From Myxococcales bacterium (GTDB lineage Bacteria > Myxococcota_A > UBA9042), in assembly GCA_009692425.1 (NCBI GenBank), contig SHZF01000013.1, positions 1-64,000 on the forward strand: a stretch of 64,000 nucleotides of DNA, written 5' to 3'. How positions within the stretch are numbered: position 1 is the stretch's first letter; every line of letters begins with the position of its first letter. A program made the position numbers and the translations under genes. The notes under the pieces were generated by a model. That model searched no databases. It was not told the DNA's origin and was given only the letters and a program-made list of their open reading frames with translations. Positions 41,299-52,699 of this stretch are shown in pieces.

Positions 41299-43125
41299 TC
41301 AGTACGTCGACCAGCGGTACCCGCCGCGCGCGACGGCATCCGCAGCGATGAGGCGCTTGCACGCGATCAGGTTCGTCGGCGCGGTCGTCGAAAACTGCGC
41401 GGCGCGCTCCAGCCACGGGTCGAGTGCCGCACCGGAAAAGCACGCGGCGAGCAGACGCCGGGCCGACGCGACGGCCCGATCCAGCGCTTCGGCGGCCGCC
41501 ACGGTACAGGCTGCAACGGTACACGCCGCGACCGTACTGGCCGCACTGCCCGCCGTTCGTGCCTCCGTGTTCATCGCTGCGAGCGGGTCCGCCGCTGTGA
41601 GCCGCTGGGCCGTGCGCGCCATCGCGGAATCGACCACGCACGCATCGATGCAGAGGTTCGCGATGCCGACCATCAACTCCTGCTCGCCGTCGAGCGCCAT
41701 GCCGAAACGCGCGGCGGCGGCGCCCATCACCAGTCGGGTCAAAGCCTTGGTGCGCGCCAGGGCATCGTGCGCCGGTGCCAGCGGTCCGGCGGGCACGTCG
41801 GCCAGTTCGGGCACGCTATCGAACGTCAGGGCGAGGCGGCGCTGCAGCGCGCGCTTGAAGAGCGTCCCCGGCACGAGCAGGCGGTTGATCTCGTTCGTGC
41901 CCTCGAAGATGCGGTTGACGCGGGCATCGCGCACGAACTTCTCGACGTTGTAGTCCTCGACGAAGCCGTAGCCGCCATGCCACTGCAGGGCGCGGTCGAG
42001 TATGCGATCCAGGGCCTCGGAGCAGTACACCTTGGCGATGGACGCCTCGATCGCGTACTCCTCGATCGCCGCCATCTGGCGCTCGACGTAGTCGGGCTGG
42101 TGCGGATCGACGTCGGCGAGGCGGCTGTCGATGGCGCCCGCGATGCCGTAGCACACCGTTTCGCCGAGGTAGATCTGGATCATGCTGTCGGCGATCTGCT
42201 CGCGGATGGCACCAAAGTCGGCGATGCGGGTACCAAACTGCTTGCGATCGCCGGCGTACGTCAGCGCCTCTCCGAGCGCGCGCTTGGCCAACCCCACCAC
42301 GCCGCCACCCAATTTGTAGCGGCCCAGGTTCAGCGTGTTGAACGCAATGCGGTGGCCCTTGCCGACCTCGCCGAGCACGTTCTCGACCGGAACCGCGGCG
42401 TTCTCGAAGATGAGCTGGCAGGTCGACGAGCCGCGCAGCCCCAGCTTGTGCTCCTCGTTGCCGATCGTGAAGCCGGGCGTGCCCCGCTCGACGATAAAGG
42501 CCGTGAACTTGTCCGCATCGACCTTGGCGAACACGACACCGACGTCCATCCACGCGGCGTTGGTGATCCATTGCTTCGTGCCGTTCAGCACATAATGCGT
42601 GCCCGCGGCGTTCAAGCGAGCGGTGGTGCGCGCGGCCAAGGCGTCTGAGCCACTGCCCGGCTCCGACAGGGCATAGCACGAGACGGCACGACCAGACCCG
42701 ATGCGCTCCAGGTACTTGTGCTTCTGGGCGGCGTTGCCGAAGTAGAGAATTGGCGCCAGGCCGATGCCCGAGTGCGCTCCCCAAGTCACGCAGAAGTCCC
42801 CAGAAGTCGAAAGCTTTTCTGCCACAAGCAGACTCGTGACCTTGTCGGCGCCGAGGCCCCCGAGGTCTTCCGGCACCTCGACGAGCCCGAAGCCGAGGTC
42901 GCACGCCTTGCGCAGCACCTGGATCATGGCCTTTGACGCCTTGCCCTCTTTTGATTCGAGAAAGCGCTCTTGCGGGAACACCTCCTTTTCCATGAAGCGT
43001 TGGGCTTCGGCCGCCATCGCGCGCTGCTCTTCGGTGAAGCCTTCGGGCGCAAAGATGCGCGCGGCGCCGGCGGCATGGAGCAGAAACGAACCACCGGGTA
43101 GGATGGGCAGGGTGTCGGCGGGCAT
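41299..43125 (-). CDS. Acyl-CoA dehydrogenase (long/very-long-chain type)
   Basis: 'GAHSGIGLAPILYFGNAAQKHKYLERIGSGRAVSCYALSEPGSGSDALAARTTA', 'LQWHGGYGFVEDYNVEKFVRDARVNRIFEGTNEINRLLVPG'. Confidence 0.9.
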   Translation of the reverse strand: MPADTLPILPGGSFLLHAAGAARIFAPEGFTEEQRAMAAEAQRFMEKEVFPQERFLESKEGKASKAMIQVLRKACDLGFGLVEVPEDLGGLGADKVTSLLVAEKLSTSGDFCVTWGAHSGIGLAPILYFGNAAQKHKYLERIGSGRAVSCYALSEPGSGSDALAARTTARLNAAGTHYVLNGTKQWITNAAWMDVGVVFAKVDADKFTAFIVERGTPGFTIGNEEHKLGLRGSSTCQLIFENAAVPVENVLGEVGKGHRIAFNTLNLGRYKLGGGVVGLAKRALGEALTYAGDRKQFGTRIADFGAIREQIADSMIQIYLGETVCYGIAGAIDSRLADVDPHQPDYVERQMAAIEEYAIEASIAKVYCSEALDRILDRALQWHGGYGFVEDYNVEKFVRDARVNRIFEGTNEINRLLVPGTLFKRALQRRLALTFDSVPELADVPAGPLAPAHDALARTKALTRLVMGAAAARFGMALDGEQELMVGIANLCIDACVVDSAMARTAQRLTAADPLAAMNTEARTAGSAASTVAACTVAACTVAAAEALDRAVASARRLLAACFSGAALDPWLERAAQFSTTAPTNLIACKRLIAADAVARGGYRWSTY

Positions 43126-43203
43126 GGGCTCCTCGGCTCAATGGAGGGCACCAGTGTAGCGCCGGACGCGGCTTGACGCAACGCGTCAACGAGGGAGGCA
43201 GAC

Positions 43204-45111
43204 GTGGACGCAAGGCAAAGGACATGGAGCCGGTGGATCGCAGTGGCCTGCACCGTCGCGGGCTGTCGCAACGGCGACCGGCGCGAACCTGCGGCACCCG
43301 TTGTCGAGGCGGTCGCCCTGCCTGCACCCGCGCCGCCGGCACCCGCGTTGGAACCGATCGCCCCGGACAGGACGCGAATGCCCCAGCGGGCCACCGGCTC
43401 AACGGCGGCGATTGCGACGGCGCACGCACTGGCCACGGACGCGGCCCGGCACGCGCTAGAGCGGGGCGGCAGTGCGGTCGATGGCCTCGTGGCGGCCTCG
43501 ATGATGCTCAGTGTCGTGCAGCCGCAGTCGACGGGCATTGGCGGCGGCGGCTTTGCGATTGTGCTGGCGGCCGACGGCAGTGCGAGCGCGTTGGACTTTC
43601 GCGAAACGGCGCCCGCAGCGCTGCGGATCGACGACTACCTCGATGCGACGGGGGGCGCGGTCGGCGAGCGCTCGCGCACCGGAGGGCTGGCCGTGGCCGT
43701 GCCGGGCTACGTCGCCGGGCTGGGCGAACTGCACGCGCGCTTTGGCCGACGGCCTTGGAGCGAAGACGTGGCCGAGGCGGCGGATGTGGCCGAACGCGGC
43801 TTCCCCATCGGTGCGGAGTTGGCCCACGCGATCGGCTTCGTCCACGCGACCCTGAATCCGGCTGCGCGCGCCGTGTTCTTGCCGCGCGGTGCGGTGCCGC
43901 GTGCGGGCGAAATCCTGCGTTTCCCGGCCCTTGCCGGCACTCTGCGTGCGATCGGGGCCCACGGGCCGCGGGCCTTCTACCGGGGCGCCGTGGCCGCCGA
44001 CCTGGCCCGCGCCACGCAGCAAGCCGGCGGGCGCATGACGGAGGCGGACCTCGCCGCCTACCAGCCGCGTTGGGTCGAGCCGTTGCAGGGCCGCGCGTTT
44101 GGCAACGACATCTTCACGATGCCGCAGCCGTCTGCCGGCGGGGCGCAACTGCTCGCGATGGCTGAACTCGTCGCGGGCTGGCGCGCGCAGCGCGAGTTGG
44201 GGTGCGCTGCAACTTTTCGACCGAAGGGTCGAGCGAAGGCCGCCCGGACCGGGTTCTTTGCCGGCCCGTGCCCGTTGCCCGACGCCGAAATCCCGCACCT
44301 GTGGACCGAGGCGATGCGGCGTTCGTTCGTGCTGCGCCTGCGTCTATCGGGCGATGCGGCGGCGCCGGCCCGCGTGTTGGCCGACGTCTATCCACCCGTC
44401 GCAATGCAGGACGTCGCAAGCGGCTACGACCCCATGCTCGCCACACCGACTGCCCGTTGGCTGGCGAGCCCACCGGCAAAGGAGGCGGCGCCCAACACCA
44501 GCCACGTGTCGATCGTCGATTCCCAGGGCATGGCGGTGGCCAGCACGCACACGGTCAACCTGCTGCTGGGTTCCGGCATCGTGGCCCCAGAGTCCGGTGT
44601 CGTGCTGAACGACGAAATGGACGACTTCACGTTTGCGCTCGGCACGGAGAACGCTTTTGGGTTGGCCGGCAGCGCGGCGAACCTTGCGCGGCCCGGTGCC
44701 CGGCCCGTCAGTTCGATGACACCCGTGATCGCGACACGCAACGGCCAGGTCGTGCTTGTGGTGGGCACGCCCGGTGGCACGCGCATCCCGACCGTCGTGA
44801 TGCAGGTGATGGCCCGCGTCGCCGCTCGTGGGTCGGAAGCCGCCGCGGGGTTGCAAGCCGCCGCGGGGTTGCAAGCCGCCGTAGCGGCGCCGCGGGTCCA
44901 CCACCAAGCGTTGCCCGACCGTGTAGAGGTCGAAACGGGGCAGCCCGCTGCGGACGCGATCGCCGCCACCTTGGCGCAACGCGGGCACTCCGTGCATCGG
45001 CGCGGGCCGTGGTGCAACGTGCAGGCGATTGCCCTGCATCGATCGGTGACGGGCACAGAATTGGAAGCGGTCAGCGACCCGCGCGGCGAGGGAGGCGCTG
45101 CGGCCTGGTAA
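43204..45111 (+). CDS. Gamma-glutamyltransferase, apparent lipoprotein
   Basis: MDARQRTWSRWIAVACTVAGC; 'ERGGSAVDGLVAASMMLSVVQPQSTGIGGGGFAIV'; maturation region 'NTSHVSIVDSQGMAVASTHTVN'; 'RPVSSMTPVI'. Confidence 0.88.
   Translation: MDARQRTWSRWIAVACTVAGCRNGDRREPAAPVVEAVALPAPAPPAPALEPIAPDRTRMPQRATGSTAAIATAHALATDAARHALERGGSAVDGLVAASMMLSVVQPQSTGIGGGGFAIVLAADGSASALDFRETAPAALRIDDYLDATGGAVGERSRTGGLAVAVPGYVAGLGELHARFGRRPWSEDVAEAADVAERGFPIGAELAHAIGFVHATLNPAARAVFLPRGAVPRAGEILRFPALAGTLRAIGAHGPRAFYRGAVAADLARATQQAGGRMTEADLAAYQPRWVEPLQGRAFGNDIFTMPQPSAGGAQLLAMAELVAGWRAQRELGCAATFRPKGRAKAARTGFFAGPCPLPDAEIPHLWTEAMRRSFVLRLRLSGDAAAPARVLADVYPPVAMQDVASGYDPMLATPTARWLASPPAKEAAPNTSHVSIVDSQGMAVASTHTVNLLLGSGIVAPESGVVLNDEMDDFTFALGTENAFGLAGSAANLARPGARPVSSMTPVIATRNGQVVLVVGTPGGTRIPTVVMQVMARVAARGSEAAAGLQAAAGLQAAVAAPRVHHQALPDRVEVETGQPAADAIAATLAQRGHSVHRRGPWCNVQAIALHRSVTGTELEAVSDPRGEGGAAAW
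44836..44885. repeat. Short 18-bp tandem repeat in the gamma-glutamyltransferase C-terminus
   Basis: 'gccgccgcggggttgcaa' duplicated, encoding AAAGLQAAAGLQAA. Confidence 0.85.
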
Positions 45112-45169
45112 GAGCAAGCGACGCGGCCCGGTAGCTGGCCTGCGGGTGTGCCGACGGAGACTACTCCAA

Positions 45170-45874
45170 CTACATGAGCACCTTGAACAACACGTAGAAG
45201 ATGACGACCAGGCCGACGCCGAGGTGAGCGGCGCCGCGCACGGTCTCCAACGGCTTCGTGGTCGCGCCCTTGTCGGCAAGCAGTGCGTTCGCCTCGAGTC
45301 CGCCGAGCAGCACGAGCCACGCGACGGCGCTGCCGATCTGGCCCATCTGCGTCACGTTGGTGGCCAGCGTCGCCAGGTGACTCGACGCCGCCATGAAGAA
45401 AAGCATCGGGATCGACAGCACGGCATTCGTGCGCGAGGCGAGGAATGCGCGCCTTGCGTGGCCCGCCGCGGCCGGGTTCGCCGGGTTGCCCGCCAGCACG
45501 CCCTCAGCGTTGGCGATGACGACCTTCTGATTCGGCCAGATTACGAACCAGACATTGTACCACATGATCGATCCGAGCAGCCCGCCCAGCGTGATGCGCC
45601 AAGCCTGCCCTTGCGAGTAGAAGGCGTCGAGGCTGCCTGCGCCGTGGATGAGCGTCCCGACCAGCAACACGCCGGTGACGAACGTCACCATCGCCGACCA
45701 GCGGAACCACCACAGCGCCCGCGGCACGAGCTTGGCGATGGCGGTGTTGCGTGCGGGAGCGTCGAAGTCGGGGAACGACGGAATCTGCACGAGGTTGAAG
45801 TAGTACAGCAGGCCCACCCACGCCACGCCGGCGAGGATGTGGAACCAGCGGAACAGGAATTGGATTTCTTCCAT
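45170..45874 (-). CDS. PuuD-like (urate hydroxylase-type) membrane protein
   Basis: MEEIQFLFRWFHILAGVAWVGLLYYFNLVQIPSFPDFDAPARNTAIAKLVPRALWWFRWSAMVTFVTGVLLVGTLIHG; multiple TM segments. Confidence 0.75.
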   Translation of the reverse strand: MEEIQFLFRWFHILAGVAWVGLLYYFNLVQIPSFPDFDAPARNTAIAKLVPRALWWFRWSAMVTFVTGVLLVGTLIHGAGSLDAFYSQGQAWRITLGGLLGSIMWYNVWFVIWPNQKVVIANAEGVLAGNPANPAAAGHARRAFLASRTNAVLSIPMLFFMAASSHLATLATNVTQMGQIGSAVAWLVLLGGLEANALLADKGATTKPLETVRGAAHLGVGLVVIFYVLFKVLM

Positions 45875-46016
45875 GGGTCTCTCCCGGGCGGGCAAACGGC
45901 GTCGGTGAATCGGACCGATCGTGTCCGATTGCGCGGCGACGATAGGCCTGCGGCTCGGCGCCTGTCAACGCAATGGCGAGGGCTGCTTGACGGCGCACGG
46001 CGCGCGGGTTGACGCT

Positions 46017-47987
<1,971 letters not shown>

Positions 47988-47992
47988 GCGCG

Positions 47993-49672
47993 ATGACGCA
48001 CGAGCGCCCCGTGCAGCAGTCGCCGCCGCCCCGCGGCCCGACACCAGGTCCGCCGCCCGCACCGCCGCCTGCCGCGCGCGCGCCCCGTGTGCGCCCGCGT
48101 CCGATGCTACGCGCCATCGATTGGTCGTCCGGACGGCCACTGAATGGTCGCTACCGCATGCTCCAAAAACTCGGCGAAGGCGGCATGGGCGCGGTGTGGC
48201 TGTGCGAAGACCTGCTGCTGCGCCGCAAGGTGGCGCTGAAGACCCTATTTTCCGACCGCACAGTGACCGAGGAGGACCTCGAGCGGTTTCGCCGCGAGGT
48301 GGCGATTGCGCACGCAGTGAACCACCCCAACGTCGCCCGCACGTACGATCTCGGCGAGGCGCTCGGCACGCATTACCTGACGATGGAATTCCTCGAAGGT
48401 CGCACGCTCGTCGATCGACTGCGCGACGGTCCCGCACTGACGGCGCGCGAGGTGCGCGATCTCGCCGCGCCGCTGTGCAACGGGCTGCGCGCGGCCCATC
48501 GCGCGGGCATCGTGCACCGCGACCTCAAGCCGGCCAACGTCATGCTGGTGCCCGACGAACGCAAGTGCGTCGTGATGGACTTCGGTATCGCACGGGCGAC
48601 CGGAACCGAGGACAGCGCGAGCGAGAACTTCGGGCCGGTGACCAACTTCGAAGTCACGAGCGCCGGGCGCGGGACGCCGACCTACATGGCGCCCGAGCAG
48701 TGGGAGGGCGAGGGGGGCGATGCCCGCACCGACGTCTACGCGCTCGGGGTCATCCTGTTCGTGTGCCTGACGCGACGGGCGCCGTTTCGGGCCGACAGTG
48801 CCGACGGGCTGGCCGACATGCACCGCAGCCAACCCGCGCCGAGCGTGTTGGAGTTTGCGCCGAAGACCGACCGCGACCTCGCCGAGCTGGTGCGGAGGTG
48901 TTTGCAAAAGGAGCCGAGCCGCCGGCCCCAGGACATGGGCGAAGTCCTCGACCGCCTGCAGCGCGGGCAACGGCGGGCCCAGTATGGCCTGCACGTGGCG
49001 CTGACGGTGGTCGCGTCGGCGGTGCTGTTCACGGTGGTCGGGCTGGGGCTGTGGACGGTCGCCAAGCGGGCCATCGTGTGCGAGATGCGGCCGGCCGTGG
49101 CGCGGCTCGCCGAGGTCGTGGCCCTGCAACTCGATGCGCGCGACCTCGACCAGGTGCGCGGCATCCAGGATATCGACACGGTGCCGTTTCGCACCGTGCA
49201 GACCGTCCTGCAGCGCTACCGGGTGCAGAACCCCGACGTGTCGGCGCTGTACACGATGAAGCCAAGCGGCAAGACCAACGAATACGTGTTCGTGGTCGAT
49301 GCGGAGCCGCGCGACCGGGACGAGAACGGCAACGGCCAGATCGACGACGCGGAACGCGGCACGCCGCCCGGCCTGACCTACGACGGCACCGATTCGCCGG
49401 GCATGGCCGAGGTCAAGACCCACGAGGGCCCGACCGCCGACCTCGACTTCGCGACCGATGCCTGGGGCATCAGCTTGTCGGGCTACGCCAGCGTCGCCGG
49501 CCGCGACGGCAAGCGGACGGACTATTTCGTGGGGGCCGACGCCCACAACCGCCAGTTGGAACGCTTGAAGATTGAGCTATTGACGCTTTTCGGCCTGGCG
49601 TGGCTGGTCGTGAGCGTCGGTTTCGCGATCGTGCGGTGGATGGTGGGGCAGCGGCGCAAAGGAACGACGTGA
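47993..49672 (+). CDS. Transmembrane Ser/Thr protein kinase, paralog of the upstream gene, with EF-hand loop
   Basis: 'LGEGGMGAVWLCEDLLLRRKVALKTL', 'IVHRDLKPANVMLVPDERKCVVMDFGIA', 'GTPTYMAPEQW'; EF loop DENGNGQIDDAE between two TM segments. Confidence 0.88.
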   Translation: MTHERPVQQSPPPRGPTPGPPPAPPPAARAPRVRPRPMLRAIDWSSGRPLNGRYRMLQKLGEGGMGAVWLCEDLLLRRKVALKTLFSDRTVTEEDLERFRREVAIAHAVNHPNVARTYDLGEALGTHYLTMEFLEGRTLVDRLRDGPALTAREVRDLAAPLCNGLRAAHRAGIVHRDLKPANVMLVPDERKCVVMDFGIARATGTEDSASENFGPVTNFEVTSAGRGTPTYMAPEQWEGEGGDARTDVYALGVILFVCLTRRAPFRADSADGLADMHRSQPAPSVLEFAPKTDRDLAELVRRCLQKEPSRRPQDMGEVLDRLQRGQRRAQYGLHVALTVVASAVLFTVVGLGLWTVAKRAIVCEMRPAVARLAEVVALQLDARDLDQVRGIQDIDTVPFRTVQTVLQRYRVQNPDVSALYTMKPSGKTNEYVFVVDAEPRDRDENGNGQIDDAERGTPPGLTYDGTDSPGMAEVKTHEGPTADLDFATDAWGISLSGYASVAGRDGKRTDYFVGADAHNRQLERLKIELLTLFGLAWLVVSVGFAIVRWMVGQRRKGTT

Positions 49673-49902
49673 GCGACATCGACGGCGATCCGGCCATCGT
49701 CGCCGCTGGCGATGAATGCGTTGTGGTTTCATGGGTCTAGTGGGCGTCGAAAGAGGCGCGCGATGTGGACAATGCCAAGATCATGGCTGACTAACGCATG
49801 CAGCCGGGCGGCGCGCGGCCGTTTTCCGGACGGCGCTTGATCCTGGGCGGCTCTGCGACCATGCATGACACCGAGCGGTAGAGGGTGTTGCCGTTCACGT
49901 CT

Positions 49903-51348
49903 CTAGCGGCCCGACTCCCGCACCGCCCAAGCATACATCGCGACGGCCGCCGCAACCCCCGCGTTCAGCGACTCCGAGCCGTCCGTCATCGGAATTGCCA
50001 CGGCATGTGCGCGCAGCTCCGGCGGCAGCCCCGGCCCCTCGACGCCCGCCACCAGCAAAAAGTCCGCTGGCCACGCCACGCCCGTCAACGGTTGGCCCTC
50101 GGTCGACAGCGCGATGACCGGCGCCGCCAAGTCTTGCGTTGCCAGTGCCTTGAGCGACGGTCCACGCCACAACCGCATCCGCAGCGCCGCCGTGCCACCT
50201 GCGCGCAGGGCTTTGGGGTGGAAGGGGTGCGCGGCTTCCTCCAACAGCACCACGTCTTCGACACCGAACGCCGCGGCCGAACGCAGCACGGCCCCAACGT
50301 TTTCGGGGTCCTGAAATGGAATCGCCAGCGTGCATCCGACGATGCGGCCGTCCCACACGGGCAGGTCCGGCGCGGCCACCACGAGCAGCGGTTGGCCCGT
50401 GCCCGACGTGTCGAGCGACCGAAATAGCAGCGGCGCCAGCACGGTAACCGCCAGTCCCGGCGGAGCGTCGGTCGGCACCTCGATCGTGCCACGCGGAACC
50501 AGCAGTTCGACGGCGCGGTGGGGAAAGTCGCGCAACGCTTCAGGCACGGTGCGCGCGCCCGCCAGCAGCGCGAGGCCCTCCTTGCGCACCCCGCGGCCTT
50601 GGAGCAGCGACGCCCATCGCTTCATGTCCGGGTTGGCCTCGCTGTCGATGTCCCGGGTCCGCCGGCGTGCGACCTCGGCCGGGTCGTCGAGGCGGCGGAA
50701 CACCACCAGTCGGCGACGGTGGGTCGTGGCCGGGATCGCATAGGCCTCGTCGCGTTCGAGTCGCCACGCCCGCCCGAAATGCTGCGCCGCTTCGACTAGT
50801 TCGTCGTCGCAGTGCGGGCCCTTGAGGAACACGGCCGTCCCGCCCGGTGGCACGAGGTGGCGGGTGCGGGCCAGCGTCACCGGCACTCGCTCCAGCGCGC
50901 GCGTCACGATCCCGCGTACCGGCAGCGGCAGGCCTTGCGTGCCGGCGTGGATCTGGTGGCCGAACACATGGACCTGGGCGCCCAAACCGAGTGCGGCGAC
51001 CGCATCGGTCAGGAACGCCACCCGCCGGTGCCGCCCCTCAGACAGCACGAACGTCGTCTGCGGCCGCGCCAACGCCAATGGAATGCCGGGAAACCCCGCG
51101 CCCGACCCGATGTCGACCACCGGCCCATCGAGAGCGTCGCTTTCGGCCAGCTTCTGCGCCACCAGCAGGCAATCGACGTAGTGCAGGGCGACCATCGTCC
51201 CGAACGCGCGCAGCCGGGTCAGGTCGCCGTCGTCGTTGCGGGCGTGCAGCAACTGGTGGAACGTCCACAACTGGGCGAGCGCCGGCCCGTCGAGCCCCAC
51301 GCCCGCCATACGCAGCATGGCCTCGAGGGTGGCGAAAGAAGGAGTCAT
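49903..51348 (-). CDS. Fusion of 16S rRNA m7G527 methyltransferase (RsmG-like) and TrmH/SpoU RNA methyltransferase
   Basis: N-terminal 'VVDIGSGAGFPGIPLALARPQTTFVLSEGRHRRVAFL' (RsmG); C-terminal 'GCTLAIPFQDPENVGAVLRSAAAFGVEDVVLLEEAAHPFHPKALRAGGTAALRM...LVAGVEGPGLPPELRAHAVAIPMTDGSESLNAGVAAAVAMY' (SpoU). Confidence 0.88.
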   Translation of the reverse strand: MTPSFATLEAMLRMAGVGLDGPALAQLWTFHQLLHARNDDGDLTRLRAFGTMVALHYVDCLLVAQKLAESDALDGPVVDIGSGAGFPGIPLALARPQTTFVLSEGRHRRVAFLTDAVAALGLGAQVHVFGHQIHAGTQGLPLPVRGIVTRALERVPVTLARTRHLVPPGGTAVFLKGPHCDDELVEAAQHFGRAWRLERDEAYAIPATTHRRRLVVFRRLDDPAEVARRRTRDIDSEANPDMKRWASLLQGRGVRKEGLALLAGARTVPEALRDFPHRAVELLVPRGTIEVPTDAPPGLAVTVLAPLLFRSLDTSGTGQPLLVVAAPDLPVWDGRIVGCTLAIPFQDPENVGAVLRSAAAFGVEDVVLLEEAAHPFHPKALRAGGTAALRMRLWRGPSLKALATQDLAAPVIALSTEGQPLTGVAWPADFLLVAGVEGPGLPPELRAHAVAIPMTDGSESLNAGVAAAVAMYAWAVRESGR

Positions 51349-51358
51349 CCGAGGGTCT

Positions 51359-52408
51359 TCACGGGGCGCGGTCGTCTTCGCCGCCGGGCGCTTCTGCCGC
51401 GCCAGCGCCCGCTGTGCCAGACGGGGCCAGGAGGCCAGACGGGCGCAGCAGGGAGGCGGCGACGCCCGTGCCGAGAATCAACCCGATCACGCCCAACGAC
51501 AGCGTCGGGCTGATCTTGACATGATGCGCCAACACCATCTTCACGCCGATGAAGGCGAGCAGCACGACGAGCGCCGGCTTCAGGTAGCGGAACTTGTCGA
51601 GCGCGCCCGCCAATGCAAAAAACAGCGAGCGCAAGCCCAGGATGGCGAAAACATTCGACGTGAACACCAGGAACGGGTCCGTCGTCACCGCAAACACGGC
51701 GGGGATCGAGTCGACGGCGAACAGCACGTCCGTCGTTTCGACGAGCAGCAGCACGAGCATCAGCGGCGTCATCGCCTTGCGCCCATCGGCCAGGATCGTG
51801 AAGAACTTGTTGCCGTCGAACTCCTTGGTCACTGGATAGAACTTGCGCGCGGTGCGGACCGTCCACGAGTCGTGGACATCCATGTGGTCGTCGCCTTGCA
51901 GCGCCATCTTGCCGGCGGTGAATAGCAGGATCGCGCCGAACAGGTACATCGTCCATTCGAACTGGTGGATCAGGACGGCGCCGGCGCCAATCATCGCCGC
52001 GCGCATCAGCAGCGCGCCGAAGATGCCCCAGAACAACACCCGGTGCTGCAACTCACGTGGCACCTTGAACGTCTGCAAGATCAAGGCAATGACGAAAATG
52101 TTGTCGATCGACAGCGAGTACTCGACGACGTAGCCGGTGAGGTAGGCGAAAAAGGCGTCGAGGCCGCGCACCGTTGCCCCGGCATCGAGCCCGAGTTCTT
52201 CGGGGCGACCGCCGAAGCCCGCGATCCGATTTTCGTACAGGAACCACACCGCGCCGCCGAAAACCATCGATACGGCGACCCACACGAGCGTCCAGCGCAG
52301 GGCTTCGCGAAACCCGATGACGTGGTCCTTCTTGTTGAACACGCCGAGGTCCAACGCGAGAAAGCCAATGACCATCAAGAGGAATCCGGCCCAGATTGCA
52401 ATTTCCAT
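51359..52408 (-). CDS. TerC-family membrane protein
   Basis: MEIAIWAGFLLMVIGFLALDLGVFNKKDHVIGFREALRWTLVWVAVSMVFG; 'EYSLSIDNIFVIALILQTFKVPRELQHRVLFWGIFGALLMRA', 'VLFAVDSIPAVFAVTTDPFLVFTSNVFAILGLRSLFF'. Confidence 0.9.
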   Translation of the reverse strand: MEIAIWAGFLLMVIGFLALDLGVFNKKDHVIGFREALRWTLVWVAVSMVFGGAVWFLYENRIAGFGGRPEELGLDAGATVRGLDAFFAYLTGYVVEYSLSIDNIFVIALILQTFKVPRELQHRVLFWGIFGALLMRAAMIGAGAVLIHQFEWTMYLFGAILLFTAGKMALQGDDHMDVHDSWTVRTARKFYPVTKEFDGNKFFTILADGRKAMTPLMLVLLLVETTDVLFAVDSIPAVFAVTTDPFLVFTSNVFAILGLRSLFFALAGALDKFRYLKPALVVLLAFIGVKMVLAHHVKISPTLSLGVIGLILGTGVAASLLRPSGLLAPSGTAGAGAAEAPGGEDDRAP

Positions 52409-52535
52409 GTCCGGCTCCAGGTGCGGGGAACGCCGCGCGGGGAACGCGCACGCAAGGACGCGGCGGTGGGTTTGTAAAGGGCGTGCGGGCAACCCCGATC
52501 CGCCGCCTTCGGCGCATTTCGTCGTTTCCGTCGTT

Positions 52536-52579
52536 GGTTGGCGGTTCGACGTACCCGGTGTACGACTTCACCGCCAACC
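52536..52579. other. 44-bp inverted repeat with a perfect 10-bp outer stem in the leader region of the TerC gene
   Basis: ggttggcggt (52536-52545) pairs with accgccaacc (52570-52579); inner CGTAC-ccggt-GTACG stem. Confidence 0.8.
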
Positions 52580-52699
52580 TTCTAGTCCCCTAGAACTGCA
52601 TCCGAATTCGGCGTTCGCGCAACGTTGGCTGGTGGATCCTGGGGCAACGTTGCCGGTGGGTTCCTGGCGCCGCATTCACGGCCTACGGCTTGCCACGGA

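Noticed and set aside
52409-52600. Confident yybP-ykoY riboswitch call upstream of terC
   Set aside because: Only one loosely matching box (GGGGACUAG) and no second conserved loop visible; kept as a finding, not a feature.
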